Assembly: GCF_001578185.1 (NCBI RefSeq)
Contig: NZ_CP011008.1
Coordinates: 4,926,001 to 4,990,000 of the forward strand
Length of the DNA: 64,000 bases
From: Peribacillus simplex
GTDB lineage: Bacteria; Bacillota; Bacilli; Bacillales; DSM-1321
Reading direction: 5' to 3'
Every line of letters starts with the position of its first letter. Position 1 is the stretch's first letter. Position numbers and translations under genes: made by a program. The notes under the pieces are model-generated. The model saw nothing but the letters and a program-made list of their open reading frames with translations, was not told where the DNA came from and searched no databases. Positions 1-8,453 of the stretch are shown piece by piece.

Positions 1-88
1 GTTCTTTCTCAACCTCGATACGGAGGTCTAAGTTCCTACTGTACTCACTGTAGCCAATCCCATGTGAAGACTGCATCGCCTTTTCCAT
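1..88 (-). CDS. possible 5' end of an unidentified gene, cut by the window edge
   Basis: On the minus strand an open frame runs from ATG at 88 off the left edge; it begins MEKAMQSSHGIGYSEYS and continues with NLDLRIEVEKE. No good ribosome binding site precedes this ATG. A better one (GAAAGGATGG) lies about 35 bases further upstream, but it would need a rare ATC start in the same frame. In B. subtilis yurZ and the suf operon lie downstream of metQ, but these residues do not look like YurZ or SufC to me. Too little is visible to assign a product. Confidence 0.25.
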   Translation of the reverse strand, partial: MEKAMQSSHGIGYSEYSRNLDLRIEVEKE

Positions 89-201
89 TTCGCTTGTTAC
101 ATTTAAATCAAGAGTATTGATAGTGAACCATCCTTTCAAATTTGTGTATCATTTTATTTCCTTCAGTAATTATTTACCCTTCAGATTCGGGATTAAACAT
201 G

Positions 202-226
202 AAAAACGACCTGAGTTTATCAGGCC
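202..226 (-). terminator. intrinsic terminator of metNPQ
   Basis: On the minus strand GGCCTGA-TAAAC-TCAGGTC forms a stem-loop followed by GTTTTT. It lies just past the metQ stop codon and closes the methionine transporter operon. Confidence 0.75.
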
Positions 227-239
227 GCCATTTCTTGAA

Positions 240-1076
240 TCATTTATCAACCGGTACAACTGCACCATCATATTCTTTAAGGATGAAATCTTGAATCTCT
301 TTAGAATGCAATACTTCTACTAGCGTTTTGATTTCTTCTTTATTTTCATCACCTTTGTTAACCGCAATCACGTTCACATATGGCGAGTCAGAACCTTCAA
401 TGGCAATCGAATCTTTCAATGGATTCAAGCCTGCGTCGATTGCATAGTTAGAGTTGATCAGAACTGCATCCCCTTCACCATTCTCATAAATCTTTGGAAG
501 TAAAGCTGCTTCATAATTAGCATCAAATTTAAGGTTTTTCTTATTTTCAACGATGTCTTTTGTTGTTGCTGTCGTTTTATCGATGCCCTCTTTCAATTTG
601 ATCAGGCCATTCTTTTCCAAAAGAGATAACGCACGTCCGTGGTCAGCAACCGAGCTGCTCATAATGATTGTTGCCCCTTCCGGAAGTTTAGCGATGCTTT
701 TATATTTTTTTGAATATAGACCGATAGGCTCGATGTGAATTCCGCCCGCATTGACTAAATTATATCCATTCTCTTTATTGGCCGCCTCAAGGAAAGGTAG
801 GTGCTGAAAATAGTTAGCATCCAATTCCTTATCATTTAAAGCCTTATTCGGTAAAACATAATCCTGGAATTTTTCAATTTTCAAATCTATTCCTTTTTCT
901 TTAAGAAGAGGTTTAGCTTTTTCAAGAATCTCGGCATGTGGAACATTGGATGCCCCTACAACTAATTTCTTCGCTTCCTTTTCTGTATCGCTGCCACTTT
1001 TGTCCTTATCGGCTCCACAAGCTGCCAGAGCAATCGATAAAACAAGGACTAATGCAAATCCTAAAAACTTTTTCAT
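240..1076 (-). CDS. metQ: methionine ABC transporter substrate-binding lipoprotein MetQ
   Basis: MetQ is the membrane-anchored binding protein that captures methionine outside the cell and delivers it to MetP/MetN. The sequence starts MKKFLGFALVLVLSIALAAC: a lipoprotein signal with lipobox LAAC, then a charged linker and the NlpA/MetQ fold (VGASNVPHAEIL near residue 40, DANYFQHLPFL near 85). The open frame allows an ATG three codons upstream (1085), but AAGGGAG abuts that codon and fits the ATG at 1076 with 9 bases spacing, giving 278 residues. It is the last gene of metN-metP-metQ, 14 bases after metP, and is controlled through the upstream S-box leader. This order matches B. subtilis yusC-yusB-yusA. 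Confidence 0.93.
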   Translation of the reverse strand: MKKFLGFALVLVLSIALAACGADKDKSGSDTEKEAKKLVVGASNVPHAEILEKAKPLLKEKGIDLKIEKFQDYVLPNKALNDKELDANYFQHLPFLEAANKENGYNLVNAGGIHIEPIGLYSKKYKSIAKLPEGATIIMSSSVADHGRALSLLEKNGLIKLKEGIDKTTATTKDIVENKKNLKFDANYEAALLPKIYENGEGDAVLINSNYAIDAGLNPLKDSIAIEGSDSPYVNVIAVNKGDENKEEIKTLVEVLHSKEIQDFILKEYDGAVVPVDK

Positions 1077-1090
1077 CCTATTCATCTCCC

Positions 1091-1759
1091 TTATCTTTTG
1101 TCTAATTTAGATGTGATCACATCTCCAATTATTTGAATAATGAAGACGATAATCAGAATAACGATAGTCGCTACTAACGTAACGTCATTGTGGCTTCTTT
1201 GATAGCCGTCTAGATAGGCTAGATTACCAAGCCCGCCTGCGCCGATGACCCCGGCCATTGCGGTATAGCCGACCAATGCAATCGACGTTACCGTAATCCC
1301 GGAAATAAGGGCCGGCATCGACTCTGGAAGAAGGACCTTCCAAATGATCGTACTCGTTTTTGCCCCCATGGATTTAGCCGCTTCAATTACACCTTTATCG
1401 ATCTCACGGAGGCCAATTTCAACCATACGCGCATAAAATGGCGCCGCCCCGATAATAAGTGCTGGTAATGCTGCATTCTCACCAATCATAGAACCGACAA
1501 GCGCTTTAGTGAAAGGAATGAGCAGCACGATCAAAATAAGAAATGGAATGGAACGAAATATATTGACGAGAGCACCAATGACCGCGTTGACCGCCCGATT
1601 TTCCCATATATTCCCTTTACCTGTCAAGAACAGGATCAACCCTAATAGTATGCCTATAAAAAAGGTAGCTACTACAGAGATGCTTGTCATATAAAGCGTT
1701 TCTTTCGTTGCGTCTAAAATGGATTCCCAATCTACATTCGGCAATAATTCTTTAAGCAT
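1091..1759 (-). CDS. metP: methionine ABC transporter permease MetP (MetI family)
   Basis: This is the membrane-spanning subunit of the methionine importer. Its 222 residues are usual for MetI/MetP. It has five or six hydrophobic helices and the ABC-permease EAA loop at about residues 123-140 (EAAKSMGAKTS), which contacts MetN. The C-terminal part (TAMAGVIGAGGLGNLAY) is characteristic of the family. The start overlaps the end of metN by 8 bases, so the two are translationally coupled. Confidence 0.94.
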   Translation of the reverse strand: MLKELLPNVDWESILDATKETLYMTSISVVATFFIGILLGLILFLTGKGNIWENRAVNAVIGALVNIFRSIPFLILIVLLIPFTKALVGSMIGENAALPALIIGAAPFYARMVEIGLREIDKGVIEAAKSMGAKTSTIIWKVLLPESMPALISGITVTSIALVGYTAMAGVIGAGGLGNLAYLDGYQRSHNDVTLVATIVILIIVFIIQIIGDVITSKLDKR

Positions 1760-2786
1760 GAGTAATCACCTCCACGCCTACCTGCTGTGCTTTTATGAAT
1801 TCTATTGCGCGGAGCATTTCTTCCTCATTGCCATCAAGGTGGATAAACAACGTTCCATATGAACCGCTTCTCGTTTGGGATATTTTACCTTGAACGATAT
1901 TGACATCCAACTCGAAATTACGTACGAGCTTGGTAATCAACGGGCTTTCTGCACGATCACCTACAAAAGTCAATTGAATCACTTTACCTGCAGGAAAGCG
2001 TTCAAGCAAATGGTCCATCGTTTCTTTCGTTTCTTCTGGTTCCGTTACCTGTTGCACGAAACGCTTCGTCATTTGTTCTTTAGGATTCTTGAATACAGCC
2101 AGGACAGGTCCCTCTTCAACGACCTGCCCGTTTTCCATCACGGCCACGCGATGACAGATTTTACGTATTACATGCATTTCATGTGTTATCAGGACAATTG
2201 TCAACCCCAGGCGCTGATTGATGTCAACAAGCAATTCGAGTATGGAATCGGTAGTCTGTGGATCTAAGGCAGAAGTCGCTTCATCACAAAGAAGCACCTT
2301 AGGATCATTTGCTAGGGCCCTGGCTATTCCCACCCTTTGCTTTTGCCCTCCGCTTAATTGCGAAGGATATGCCTTTTCTCTGCCTTCCAATCCGACTAGC
2401 TTGATCAATTCGTTCACACGCTTGATGCGTTCAAATTTTGAAACTCCTGCAATTTCCAACGGGAAGGATATATTTTCCTGAACCGTCCTGGACCATAATA
2501 GATTGAAATGTTGGAAAATCATGCTGATTTCCTGACGTGCCTTACGGAGCTGAGCCCCTTTAATTTTTGAAACTTCCTTCCCAGCCACCACAACGGATCC
2601 CTCTGTAGGTGTTTCCAATCCATTGAGCATTCTGATCAAAGTACTTTTCCCCGCTCCGCTGTAACCAATAATACCGAAAATCTCGCCGTTATTTATTTCA
2701 ACATTCACATTATTTACTGCCTTAATAGTCTCACCGTTTCCTTTTCCTGTTCGGAAAAGCTTACTTACTTTCGTCAATGTAATCAT
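1752..2786 (-). CDS. metN: methionine ABC transporter ATP-binding protein MetN
   Basis: MetN hydrolyses ATP to drive methionine (and probably methionine sulfoxide) import. Its 344 residues contain Walker A GYSGAGKST near residue 41, signature LSGGQKQR near 143, Walker B VLLCDEATSALD near 165 and the switch histidine in LITHEMHV. The last 90 or so residues form the NIL regulatory domain, which in this family binds methionine and inhibits transport when the amino acid is abundant. GAGGTGAG precedes the ATG. This is the first gene after the S-box riboswitch at 2902-3063. Confidence 0.95.
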   Translation of the reverse strand: MITLTKVSKLFRTGKGNGETIKAVNNVNVEINNGEIFGIIGYSGAGKSTLIRMLNGLETPTEGSVVVAGKEVSKIKGAQLRKARQEISMIFQHFNLLWSRTVQENISFPLEIAGVSKFERIKRVNELIKLVGLEGREKAYPSQLSGGQKQRVGIARALANDPKVLLCDEATSALDPQTTDSILELLVDINQRLGLTIVLITHEMHVIRKICHRVAVMENGQVVEEGPVLAVFKNPKEQMTKRFVQQVTEPEETKETMDHLLERFPAGKVIQLTFVGDRAESPLITKLVRNFELDVNIVQGKISQTRSGSYGTLFIHLDGNEEEMLRAIEFIKAQQVGVEVITHA

Positions 2787-2901
2787 TAATGCTCACCTCT
2801 TTTATCCAATAAAACCTATGAACTTAGTTGATTTCTCTACATTATTAGTCAGTTTTTAATACCATTTTTTCCTTTCATGAAGGTTTTCCCAAATGAAATA
2901 G

Positions 2902-2929
2902 AAAAAACCTTTCTGCATGAGCAGAAAGG
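2902..2929 (-). terminator. regulated terminator of the metNPQ S-box
   Basis: CCTTTCTGC-TCAT-GCAGAAAGG followed by TTTTTT on the minus strand. It is the expression platform of the riboswitch and sits about 115 bases before the metN start. Confidence 0.93.
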
Positions 2930-2939
2930 CAGGTGAAGA

Positions 2940-3063
2940 AGCTGGCCTTCCTCTCATCTTCCAAAGTAATTAAACTTTGTGTGAATTGGCACCTTTCCAA
3001 GGAATCTCCTTGTCGGTTGCCGGGTTTCATCGGGCACATCCCTCCACCTCTCTTGATAAGAGC
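2940..3063 (-). ncRNA. SAM-I (S-box) riboswitch upstream of metNPQ
   Basis: The minus strand carries the S-box core: P1 strand CTCTTATCAAGAG, then GGTGGAGGGA, the kink-turn region GATGAAACCCGGCAACC, a variable P3, then GGTGCCAATTC and the 3' P1 region GGAAGATGAGAG. High SAM stabilises the aptamer, lets the downstream terminator (2902-2929) form and shuts off methionine uptake. The 81-codon open frame across this region is a shadow of the RNA. Confidence 0.95.
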
Positions 3064-3180
3064 TAATATATAGAATATTTGTACAACATTAAGTTCTTTA
3101 GTATGGGGAAATTTTATCATAGATAAAAAAGGAGTGCAATGTATATTATTTCTAGTAAATGAATGAACTGGACTTTTTGC

Positions 3181-4491
3181 TTAAACCGTTTTAGACGTCA
3201 GGGAGACGATATTCGTCGCTTTTTCAATTGCCTGCTCTAAATCTTCTATTAAATCCTCTGCATTTTCAATCCCGATGGATAAACGGACCTGATCAGCACT
3301 CACTCCCGCTTTCGCCAGACCTGCATCATTCAATTGTTGGTGGGTCGTACTGGCAGGGTGGATGATTAAACTCTTAGCATCCCCTACATTAGCTACATGG
3401 GACCATAATTCCACCGAATTGATAAGTTTTGCCCCGGCTTCGCGGTCACCCTGTATTCCAAAAGTCACAACAGATCCTGCTCCCTTAGGCAAGTATTTGT
3501 CCGCAAGGGCTTTATCGGGATGATCCTCTTTACCGGGATGTGAAACCCAAGTCACGGCAGGGTGATTTTCCAAATATTGAATAACAGACTTGGTGTTCGA
3601 AAGATGCTCTTTCATTCTTACATGCAGCGTTTCAAGTCCAAGCGTAAACTGGAATGCACTTTGGGCACTTAGCGCAGGACCTAAATCACGAAGCAACTGC
3701 ACTCGGGCTTTCGTTATAAAAGCAGCAGGTCCAACTGCATCGGCGTATACAAGACCGTCGTAGCTTGGGTCAGGCTCCGTAAAGCCAGGGTAGTTTGGCG
3801 AGTTCCAGTCGAACTTCCCTCCATCCACTATGACACCGCCTAACGTCGTTCCATTTCCCAAAATCCATTTTGTAGCGGAATGGATGACAATATCCGCCCC
3901 AAAATCAATTGGTCTGCATAGATACGGTGTAGCGAAGGTATTATCGATAATTAAAGGTATCCCGGCTTCGTGGGCGATGTCTGCTACTGCTTCTATATCA
4001 AGGACCCTCAAACTTGGATTTCCGATCGTTTCAGCAAATATGGCTTTTGTTCTTGGCGTAATTGCCCTTTTGAAATTTTCTGGGTCATCAGGTGAAACGA
4101 ACTTCACCTTAATCCCATATTTAGGAAGAGTATTTTCAAAAAGATTATACGTGCCGCCATATAATGTAGAGGCTGAAACAATTTCATCCCCTGCACCGGC
4201 AATATTCAGGATTGACAGTGAAATGGCTGCCATTCCGCTTGCAGTTGCCAATCCGCCGATACCGCCTTCCAATAAGGCCATTCTTTCCTCAAAAACACTG
4301 ACCGTGGGATTATGGAGTCGTGTATATATATAACCATTCTCCTTTAAACCAAATAAATTCGCTGCATAGTCTGTGTCTTTGAACAAGTATGCATTGCTTT
4401 GGTAGATAGGGACTGCCCGGGCACCTGTTTCATCAGCTTGCAGACCGCCATGAACACTCAATGTTTCAAAACGCAACTTTTTCTCTGACAT
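3181..4491 (-). CDS. metY: O-acetylhomoserine sulfhydrylase (aminocarboxypropyltransferase)
   Basis: A PLP enzyme that makes homocysteine from O-acetylhomoserine and sulfide in the cytoplasm, the step before methionine. At 436 residues it is longer than MetB/MetC (about 380), as usual for the MetY/OAHS branch. The Schiff-base lysine lies in HSATKWILGNG near residue 208; the opening FETLSVHGG and the substrate-loop motif YIYTRLHNPTVSVFE are typical. AAAGGTGAAATCAT precedes the ATG. The gene is monocistronic behind its own S-box, which supports a role in methionine synthesis rather than in cysteine degradation. Confidence 0.92.
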   Translation of the reverse strand: MSEKKLRFETLSVHGGLQADETGARAVPIYQSNAYLFKDTDYAANLFGLKENGYIYTRLHNPTVSVFEERMALLEGGIGGLATASGMAAISLSILNIAGAGDEIVSASTLYGGTYNLFENTLPKYGIKVKFVSPDDPENFKRAITPRTKAIFAETIGNPSLRVLDIEAVADIAHEAGIPLIIDNTFATPYLCRPIDFGADIVIHSATKWILGNGTTLGGVIVDGGKFDWNSPNYPGFTEPDPSYDGLVYADAVGPAAFITKARVQLLRDLGPALSAQSAFQFTLGLETLHVRMKEHLSNTKSVIQYLENHPAVTWVSHPGKEDHPDKALADKYLPKGAGSVVTFGIQGDREAGAKLINSVELWSHVANVGDAKSLIIHPASTTHQQLNDAGLAKAGVSADQVRLSIGIENAEDLIEDLEQAIEKATNIVSLTSKTV

Positions 4492-4553
4492 ATGATTTCA
4501 CCTTTTTCTATGGATTTAGTTGGAATTTCATGAAAACCTGGCCTTTCATAAAC

Positions 4554-4581
4554 AAAAAAACCACTTCCACAAGAAGAGGTT
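4554..4581 (-). terminator. regulated terminator of the metY S-box
   Basis: ACCTCTTC-TTGTG-GAAGTGGT with one T:T mismatch, followed by TTTTTTT on the minus strand, about 60 bases before the metY start. Confidence 0.88.
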
Positions 4582-4582
4582 T

Positions 4583-4697
4583 TAAAACACACCTCATCTT
4601 CCAGAGCCAACACTCTGCTGGAATTAGCACCGTATATAAATTTATACCGGTTGCCGGGCTTCGTCGGGCCAGTCCCTCCGCCACTCTTGATAAGAAC
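4583..4697 (-). ncRNA. SAM-I (S-box) riboswitch upstream of metY
   Basis: Minus strand: TTCTTATCAAGAG, GGCGGAGGGA, CGAAGCCCGGCAACC, a P3 hairpin (GGTATAAATTTATATACGG), then GGTGCTAATTCC and GGAAGATGAGG. This is the same aptamer class as the metNPQ leader but with different variable loops. Confidence 0.95.
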
Positions 4698-4729
4698 TAT
4701 TAAATTCAGCCGTTACTTTCTTAATTCAA

Positions 4730-4758
4730 AATATAGCATTTTAGAATTAATCAGTCAA
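4730..4758 (-). promoter_or_regulatory. sigma-A promoter of the metY S-box transcript
   Basis: Minus strand TTGACT, 17 bases, TATATT. It is placed about 30 bases upstream of the aptamer P1 stem. Confidence 0.6.
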
Positions 4759-4817
4759 TGAATTGTTAGAATATTCTTTTTTTTGATTTCAATCTGGGAG
4801 CAAAATGTTTTCACAAT

Positions 4818-4846
4818 AAAAAAACCAATCCGGTTCTGATTGGTTT
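4818..4846 (-). terminator. intrinsic terminator after yusE
   Basis: AAACCAATC-AGAACCG-GATTGGTTT followed by a T run on the minus strand, directly after the yusE stop codon. Confidence 0.85.
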
Positions 4847-4847
4847 C

Positions 4848-5156
4848 TTAGCTGATTTCCTTAAGCAATCCATACAAATAAGGAACGGATTGAAAGGCAT
4901 ATATTTTTTTGTGCAGCTGTCCTTTTTTGAAAAGCAATAAACAAGGGACACTTTCAATTTCATACGATTCGGCGATTGCTTGGACATAGTTCATATTCAT
5001 TTTGCCTGCCTTCAATTCCGGGAAAAGTTCCATGGATATCGTCAGCATCTTGGAAGCCACCTGACAGGTACCGCATAAAGGCGTATATAAATATAAACAA
5101 AAGGTTTCCCCTTTTTCAACGGCAATCTTACACTCTTCTTCTTTCCATTCCTGCAT
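4848..5156 (-). CDS. yusE: thioredoxin-like protein YusE
   Basis: A small cytoplasmic thioredoxin-fold protein of about 102 residues. The redox motif is CGTC within YTPLCGTCQVASKM near residue 28; the cis-proline region reads IESVPCLLLFKKG near 75. The CGTC dithiol rather than CGPC is usual for the YusE family. Its substrate is unknown. A TTG one codon upstream (5159) is an alternative start. The gene begins immediately after the yusF stop codon and ends at a strong terminator; the order yusF-yusE downstream of gcvH matches B. subtilis. Confidence 0.85.
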   Translation of the reverse strand: MQEWKEEECKIAVEKGETFCLYLYTPLCGTCQVASKMLTISMELFPELKAGKMNMNYVQAIAESYEIESVPCLLLFKKGQLHKKIYAFQSVPYLYGLLKEIS

Positions 5157-5159
5157 CAA

Positions 5160-5525
5160 TTAATCGTTCATCCTTTGACTTAAAAATTTCATTTTCACAT
5201 TCATATTGGCAGATAAAAGCACAGTTGCGATATGATGTTCGGGTGAGCTTTCCACTTCTTTGTACATTTTATTAATATACAGGTGGTTCGCTTCCGGCAT
5301 TTCCCTTCGGAATTGCTTCCGCAGCTTTTCTCCTGATTCATCTGCGTCAAACAGGAGATAAACATCACGTTCCATCAATTCATCCACTAATTCATCGAGC
5401 TTAGTTAATGATATGGTCCCATTCGTACATCTTATATCCACATCTTCATTTAAAACGGAGGCAACTTTTTTTCTATCGGAACTGCCTTCTACAATGATCA
5501 CTTTATCGAACTCGCCCCATTCCAT
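5160..5525 (-). CDS. yusF: Toprim domain protein YusF
   Basis: A small Toprim protein. It opens with the acidic Toprim strand KVIIVEGSSDRKK and carries the later DADESGEKLR motif (DxDxxG-like), the two metal-binding acidic clusters of primase/topoisomerase/OLD folds. Toprim proteins of this size are related to the RNase M5 type, but no function is established for YusF. GGAGTGATGAC fits the ATG at 5525, six codons inside the longest frame, giving 121 residues. It lies directly upstream of yusE in an apparent two-gene unit. Confidence 0.8.
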   Translation of the reverse strand: MEWGEFDKVIIVEGSSDRKKVASVLNEDVDIRCTNGTISLTKLDELVDELMERDVYLLFDADESGEKLRKQFRREMPEANHLYINKMYKEVESSPEHHIATVLLSANMNVKMKFLSQRMND

Positions 5526-5575
5526 GTCATCACTCCATCTCACGAATTATGTGCGCAACTGCAATTGTACAAAAT

Positions 5576-5607
5576 GAAAAAGAGAGCAGGCCTTTCCAGG
5601 CCCCCCT
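5576..5607 (-). terminator. intrinsic terminator after gcvH
   Basis: Minus strand GAGAG..GGCCTGGAAAGGCC.GCTCTC followed by TTTTTC, ten bases past the gcvH stop codon. Confidence 0.85.
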
Positions 5608-5617
5608 CTCCTTCATT

Positions 5618-6001
5618 TTAACCGTTAATCAAACTTTCATATTCTTCAGCACTCATCAGATCTTCAATATCACTGCTATTTGATGGTTCAAGCACGATCA
5701 TCCATGCTTTTTCAAAAGGAGATTCATTTACATATTCAGGGTTGTCACTTAAATCTTCGTTTACTTCAACAACCTTGCCACTGATTGGAGCATAAAGCTC
5801 AGAAACCGTCTTAACGGATTCCACACTTCCAAATGGCTCGTTCGCTTTCAGTTCATCACCGATTTCCGGCAGCTCAACGAATACGATGTCCCCAAGCTCG
5901 GACTGGGCGAACGCAGTAATTCCAATGCGCACTGTTCCATCTTCCGTTTTGACCCATTCATGTTCTTTAGTGTAACGAAGTTCTTTTGGTGTTGTTGTCA
6001 T
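5618..6001 (-). CDS. gcvH: glycine cleavage system H protein
   Basis: GcvH carries the aminomethyl group on a lipoyl arm between the P, T and L proteins. In Bacillus it also acts as the obligate relay for lipoyl transfer to other 2-oxoacid dehydrogenases. The 127 residues are family-typical; the lipoylated lysine is K64 in [12 protein letters not shown]. The other gcv genes are not nearby, as in B. subtilis, where gcvH also lies alone in the yus region. It is closed by its own terminator. Confidence 0.95.
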   Translation of the reverse strand: MTTTPKELRYTKEHEWVKTEDGTVRIGITAFAQSELGDIVFVELPEIGDELKANEPFGSVESVKTVSELYAPISGKVVEVNEDLSDNPEYVNESPFEKAWMIVLEPSNSSDIEDLMSAEEYESLING

Positions 6002-6096
6002 TATTAACCCTCCATATGTACATCTTATTTTATCTATTCCATTATAAGGCAGATCTTATGTTTAAGTAAGGAATTAACCAAATATTTTGTTAAATT

Positions 6097-6453
6097 TCAG
6101 TTCCAAACCTGATTGAATTGCTCTTCTTTGAAACCTACCGTCACTTTGGTACCATCCGTAACAATCGGCCTTTTCAGAAGCATGCCATCTGTGGCCAATA
6201 TATCAAGCATCTCTGCATCAGAAGCTTCTTTCAGCTTATCCTTTAAGCCCAGCTCCCGATATTTTTGACCGCTAGTATTGAAAAACTTCTTCAACTCTAA
6301 ATTGCTGATTTTATATAGTTGTTCGATTTCAGTTCGCGAAGGCGGGTTTTCCGCTATATGGATTGCTTCATATTGCAGTTCATGATTATCCAGCCACTTT
6401 TTCGCATTACGGCATGTGCCGCATTTTGGGTACCAATATAATGTTAAGCCCAT
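6097..6453 (-). CDS. yusI: ArsC/Spx-family protein YusI
   Basis: An ArsC-fold protein of about 118 residues. It starts MGLTLYWYPKCGTCRNAKKW with a CGTC motif at residues 11-14 and has the family R-P-I block (LLKRPIVTDG) near residue 93. It may be a glutaredoxin-like reductase or a regulator; arsenate reduction should not be assumed. The start was placed at 6453, where AGGTGGTGAAACG precedes ATG; the longest frame would add 16 residues without a ribosome binding site. The position between gcvH and fadE is as in B. subtilis. Confidence 0.85.
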   Translation of the reverse strand: MGLTLYWYPKCGTCRNAKKWLDNHELQYEAIHIAENPPSRTEIEQLYKISNLELKKFFNTSGQKYRELGLKDKLKEASDAEMLDILATDGMLLKRPIVTDGTKVTVGFKEEQFNQVWN

Positions 6454-6545
6454 CGTTTCACCACCTATCAATAGAATACCCGTTTTCACCACGCAATACA
6501 ATGAAATATCCTTTGAATTCCCAATGAGATTTCATCAAAGGAAAT

Positions 6546-6575
6546 AAAGGGAATGCCTTTACGGGCATCCCCTTT
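6546..6575 (-). terminator. intrinsic terminator of the fadN-fadA-fadE operon
   Basis: Minus strand AAAGGGGATGCC-CGTAAA-GGCATTCCCTTT followed by a T-rich tail, 20 bases after the fadE stop codon. Confidence 0.85.
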
Positions 6576-6594
6576 ACAGATTCTGATTTATTGC

Positions 6595-8382
6595 TTATAG
6601 CGCATATTTTTCCGTTTCGATTACCTTAACCGAAGCTTCACGTTTTTTCGCAATGACATTGATTGGAGTGTGTCTTGTCAGCTTGCGAAGGGAAGCAAGC
6701 ATGATGCGAAGTGTGTCGCCTGTTTCTACCGCAATTAACGTTTCCTTTGCATGTTGTTCTATTTCATTGAAAGCTTCCTGAACGAAAATTTCCGTATAAA
6801 GCACTTTTTGTTTGTTCTTCTCCAGCCCCGTAGACGCAATTGCTTTTTCTGTACGTAACACAACGGACTCAGCTGCATAGGCAAGGGAAGCTATATCAGC
6901 AATGTTGGAGAGGATTTCTTGTTCTTGATCAAGGTTTTTCCCGTATTTCTGTGCAGCAAGGCCACTAGCCAAAATACCGATTTTCTTAGCGTTTCTAACA
7001 AGCATTTTTTCTTGTGCCAATGGCTCATCGCCAGGCTCTTCCGGCATCATCATCATTAATTCCTCTTGCAGGCTTTGTGCCTTTTGAAGAAGTGGCAATT
7101 CCCCTTTAAGTGCTTTTTTCAGGAAAGTTCCCGGAACAAGCAATCGATTGATTTCATTTGTACCTTCAAAGATCCGGTTAATACGGGAATCACGATATGC
7201 TTTTTCAATTTCATACTCCTGCATGAAACCATAACCACCATGAAGCTGTACACCTTCATCCGTAACGTAATCCAATACTTCGGAGGCGAAGAATTTATTC
7301 ACTGAACACTCAATTGCATATTCAGCGATTGCAGCTGCCATTGATTTTCCATCTTTCACTTGCTCATCCGTCAACTTGCTCTGTCTTTGATCATAAAGTC
7401 CAACGGTACGGTAAACAGAGCTTTCAGCAGCATAAATTTTTGCCGCCATTGTTGCAAGTTTTTCTTTCGTCAAGTTAAAATCGGAAATTTTCGTTTTGAA
7501 CTGTTGGCGTTGATTCGTATAAGCAGCTGTAATCTCAAGGGCACGTTTAGATCCGCCGACAGCACCCACGCCTAACTTATACCGGCCAATATTCAGGATA
7601 TTGAATGCAATGACATGCCCTTTTCCTGCTACACCCAAAAGATTTTCGACTGGTACAAGAACGTCTTCAAGGATTAATGTACGTGTAGATGAGCTTTTGA
7701 TTCCCATTTTCTTCTCTTCAGCACCAGTTGATACGCCTTTATAATCTCGCTCAACAATGAAAGCAGAGAATTGTTCGCCGTCGATTTTAGCGTAAACACA
7801 GAAGACATCTGCAAAACCTGCATTCGTAATCCATTGTTTTTCACCATTTAAAATATAGTGGGTTCCTTCTGCATTCAATTTCGCTGTCGTTTTTGCTCCT
7901 AAGGCATCTGAACCTGAGCTGGGCTCCGTCAATGCATACGCAGCAATTTTCTCTCCCGTTGCCAGTAAAGGGAGATATTTTTTCTTTTGTCCTTCATTCC
8001 CGAATAATACGATTGGCAAAGATCCGATACCTACGTGTGCACCATGCGTAATACCGAAGCCGCCTGCAAGTGCCATTTTTTCTGTAATTAATGCCGAACT
8101 GATTTTATCAAGACCCAATCCGCTGTATTCCTCAGGAACGTCAGCACCAAGTAAACCGATTTCACCTGCATGCTTCAGTAATTTAACAGAACGGTCAAAT
8201 TCATGGTTCTCTAAATGTTCAACCTGCGGCAGAATTTCATTCACTACGAAATCCTCAGAAGTTTTGGCAATCATTTTATGCTCATCGGAATAATCTTCAG
8301 GTGTAAACACTTGATCATACGTAATATCCTCTACTAAAAAGGCTCCGCCTTTAATGAGGTTATCTTTAGTTTGATTCGACAT
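6595..8382 (-). CDS. fadE: acyl-CoA dehydrogenase FadE
   Basis: This flavoenzyme performs the first step of the beta-oxidation cycle, acyl-CoA to trans-2-enoyl-CoA. Its 595 residues contain the N-terminal and middle acyl-CoA dehydrogenase domains (YALTEPSSGSDALG near 150) and the FAD/catalytic region (YRDSRINRIFEGTNEINR near 405, catalytic Glu in FEGTNE). A C-terminal extension of about 170 residues is typical of the long YusJ-type enzymes. AGGAGGAAATAAC precedes the ATG. It is the last gene of fadN-fadA-fadE, downstream of the FadR-type operator at 12114. Confidence 0.94.
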   Translation of the reverse strand: MSNQTKDNLIKGGAFLVEDITYDQVFTPEDYSDEHKMIAKTSEDFVVNEILPQVEHLENHEFDRSVKLLKHAGEIGLLGADVPEEYSGLGLDKISSALITEKMALAGGFGITHGAHVGIGSLPIVLFGNEGQKKKYLPLLATGEKIAAYALTEPSSGSDALGAKTTAKLNAEGTHYILNGEKQWITNAGFADVFCVYAKIDGEQFSAFIVERDYKGVSTGAEEKKMGIKSSSTRTLILEDVLVPVENLLGVAGKGHVIAFNILNIGRYKLGVGAVGGSKRALEITAAYTNQRQQFKTKISDFNLTKEKLATMAAKIYAAESSVYRTVGLYDQRQSKLTDEQVKDGKSMAAAIAEYAIECSVNKFFASEVLDYVTDEGVQLHGGYGFMQEYEIEKAYRDSRINRIFEGTNEINRLLVPGTFLKKALKGELPLLQKAQSLQEELMMMMPEEPGDEPLAQEKMLVRNAKKIGILASGLAAQKYGKNLDQEQEILSNIADIASLAYAAESVVLRTEKAIASTGLEKNKQKVLYTEIFVQEAFNEIEQHAKETLIAVETGDTLRIMLASLRKLTRHTPINVIAKKREASVKVIETEKYAL

Positions 8383-8453
8383 GTTATTTCCTCCTAAATG
8401 TTAATGATAGTAAACCCGCCGGAAGCATGTTGACAGCTTCTGGAGAGGGTGGG

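Noticed and set aside
2875..3120. 81-codon minus-strand frame upstream of metN
   Set aside because: It lies entirely over the SAM riboswitch and its terminator; the coding look is a by-product of the conserved RNA.
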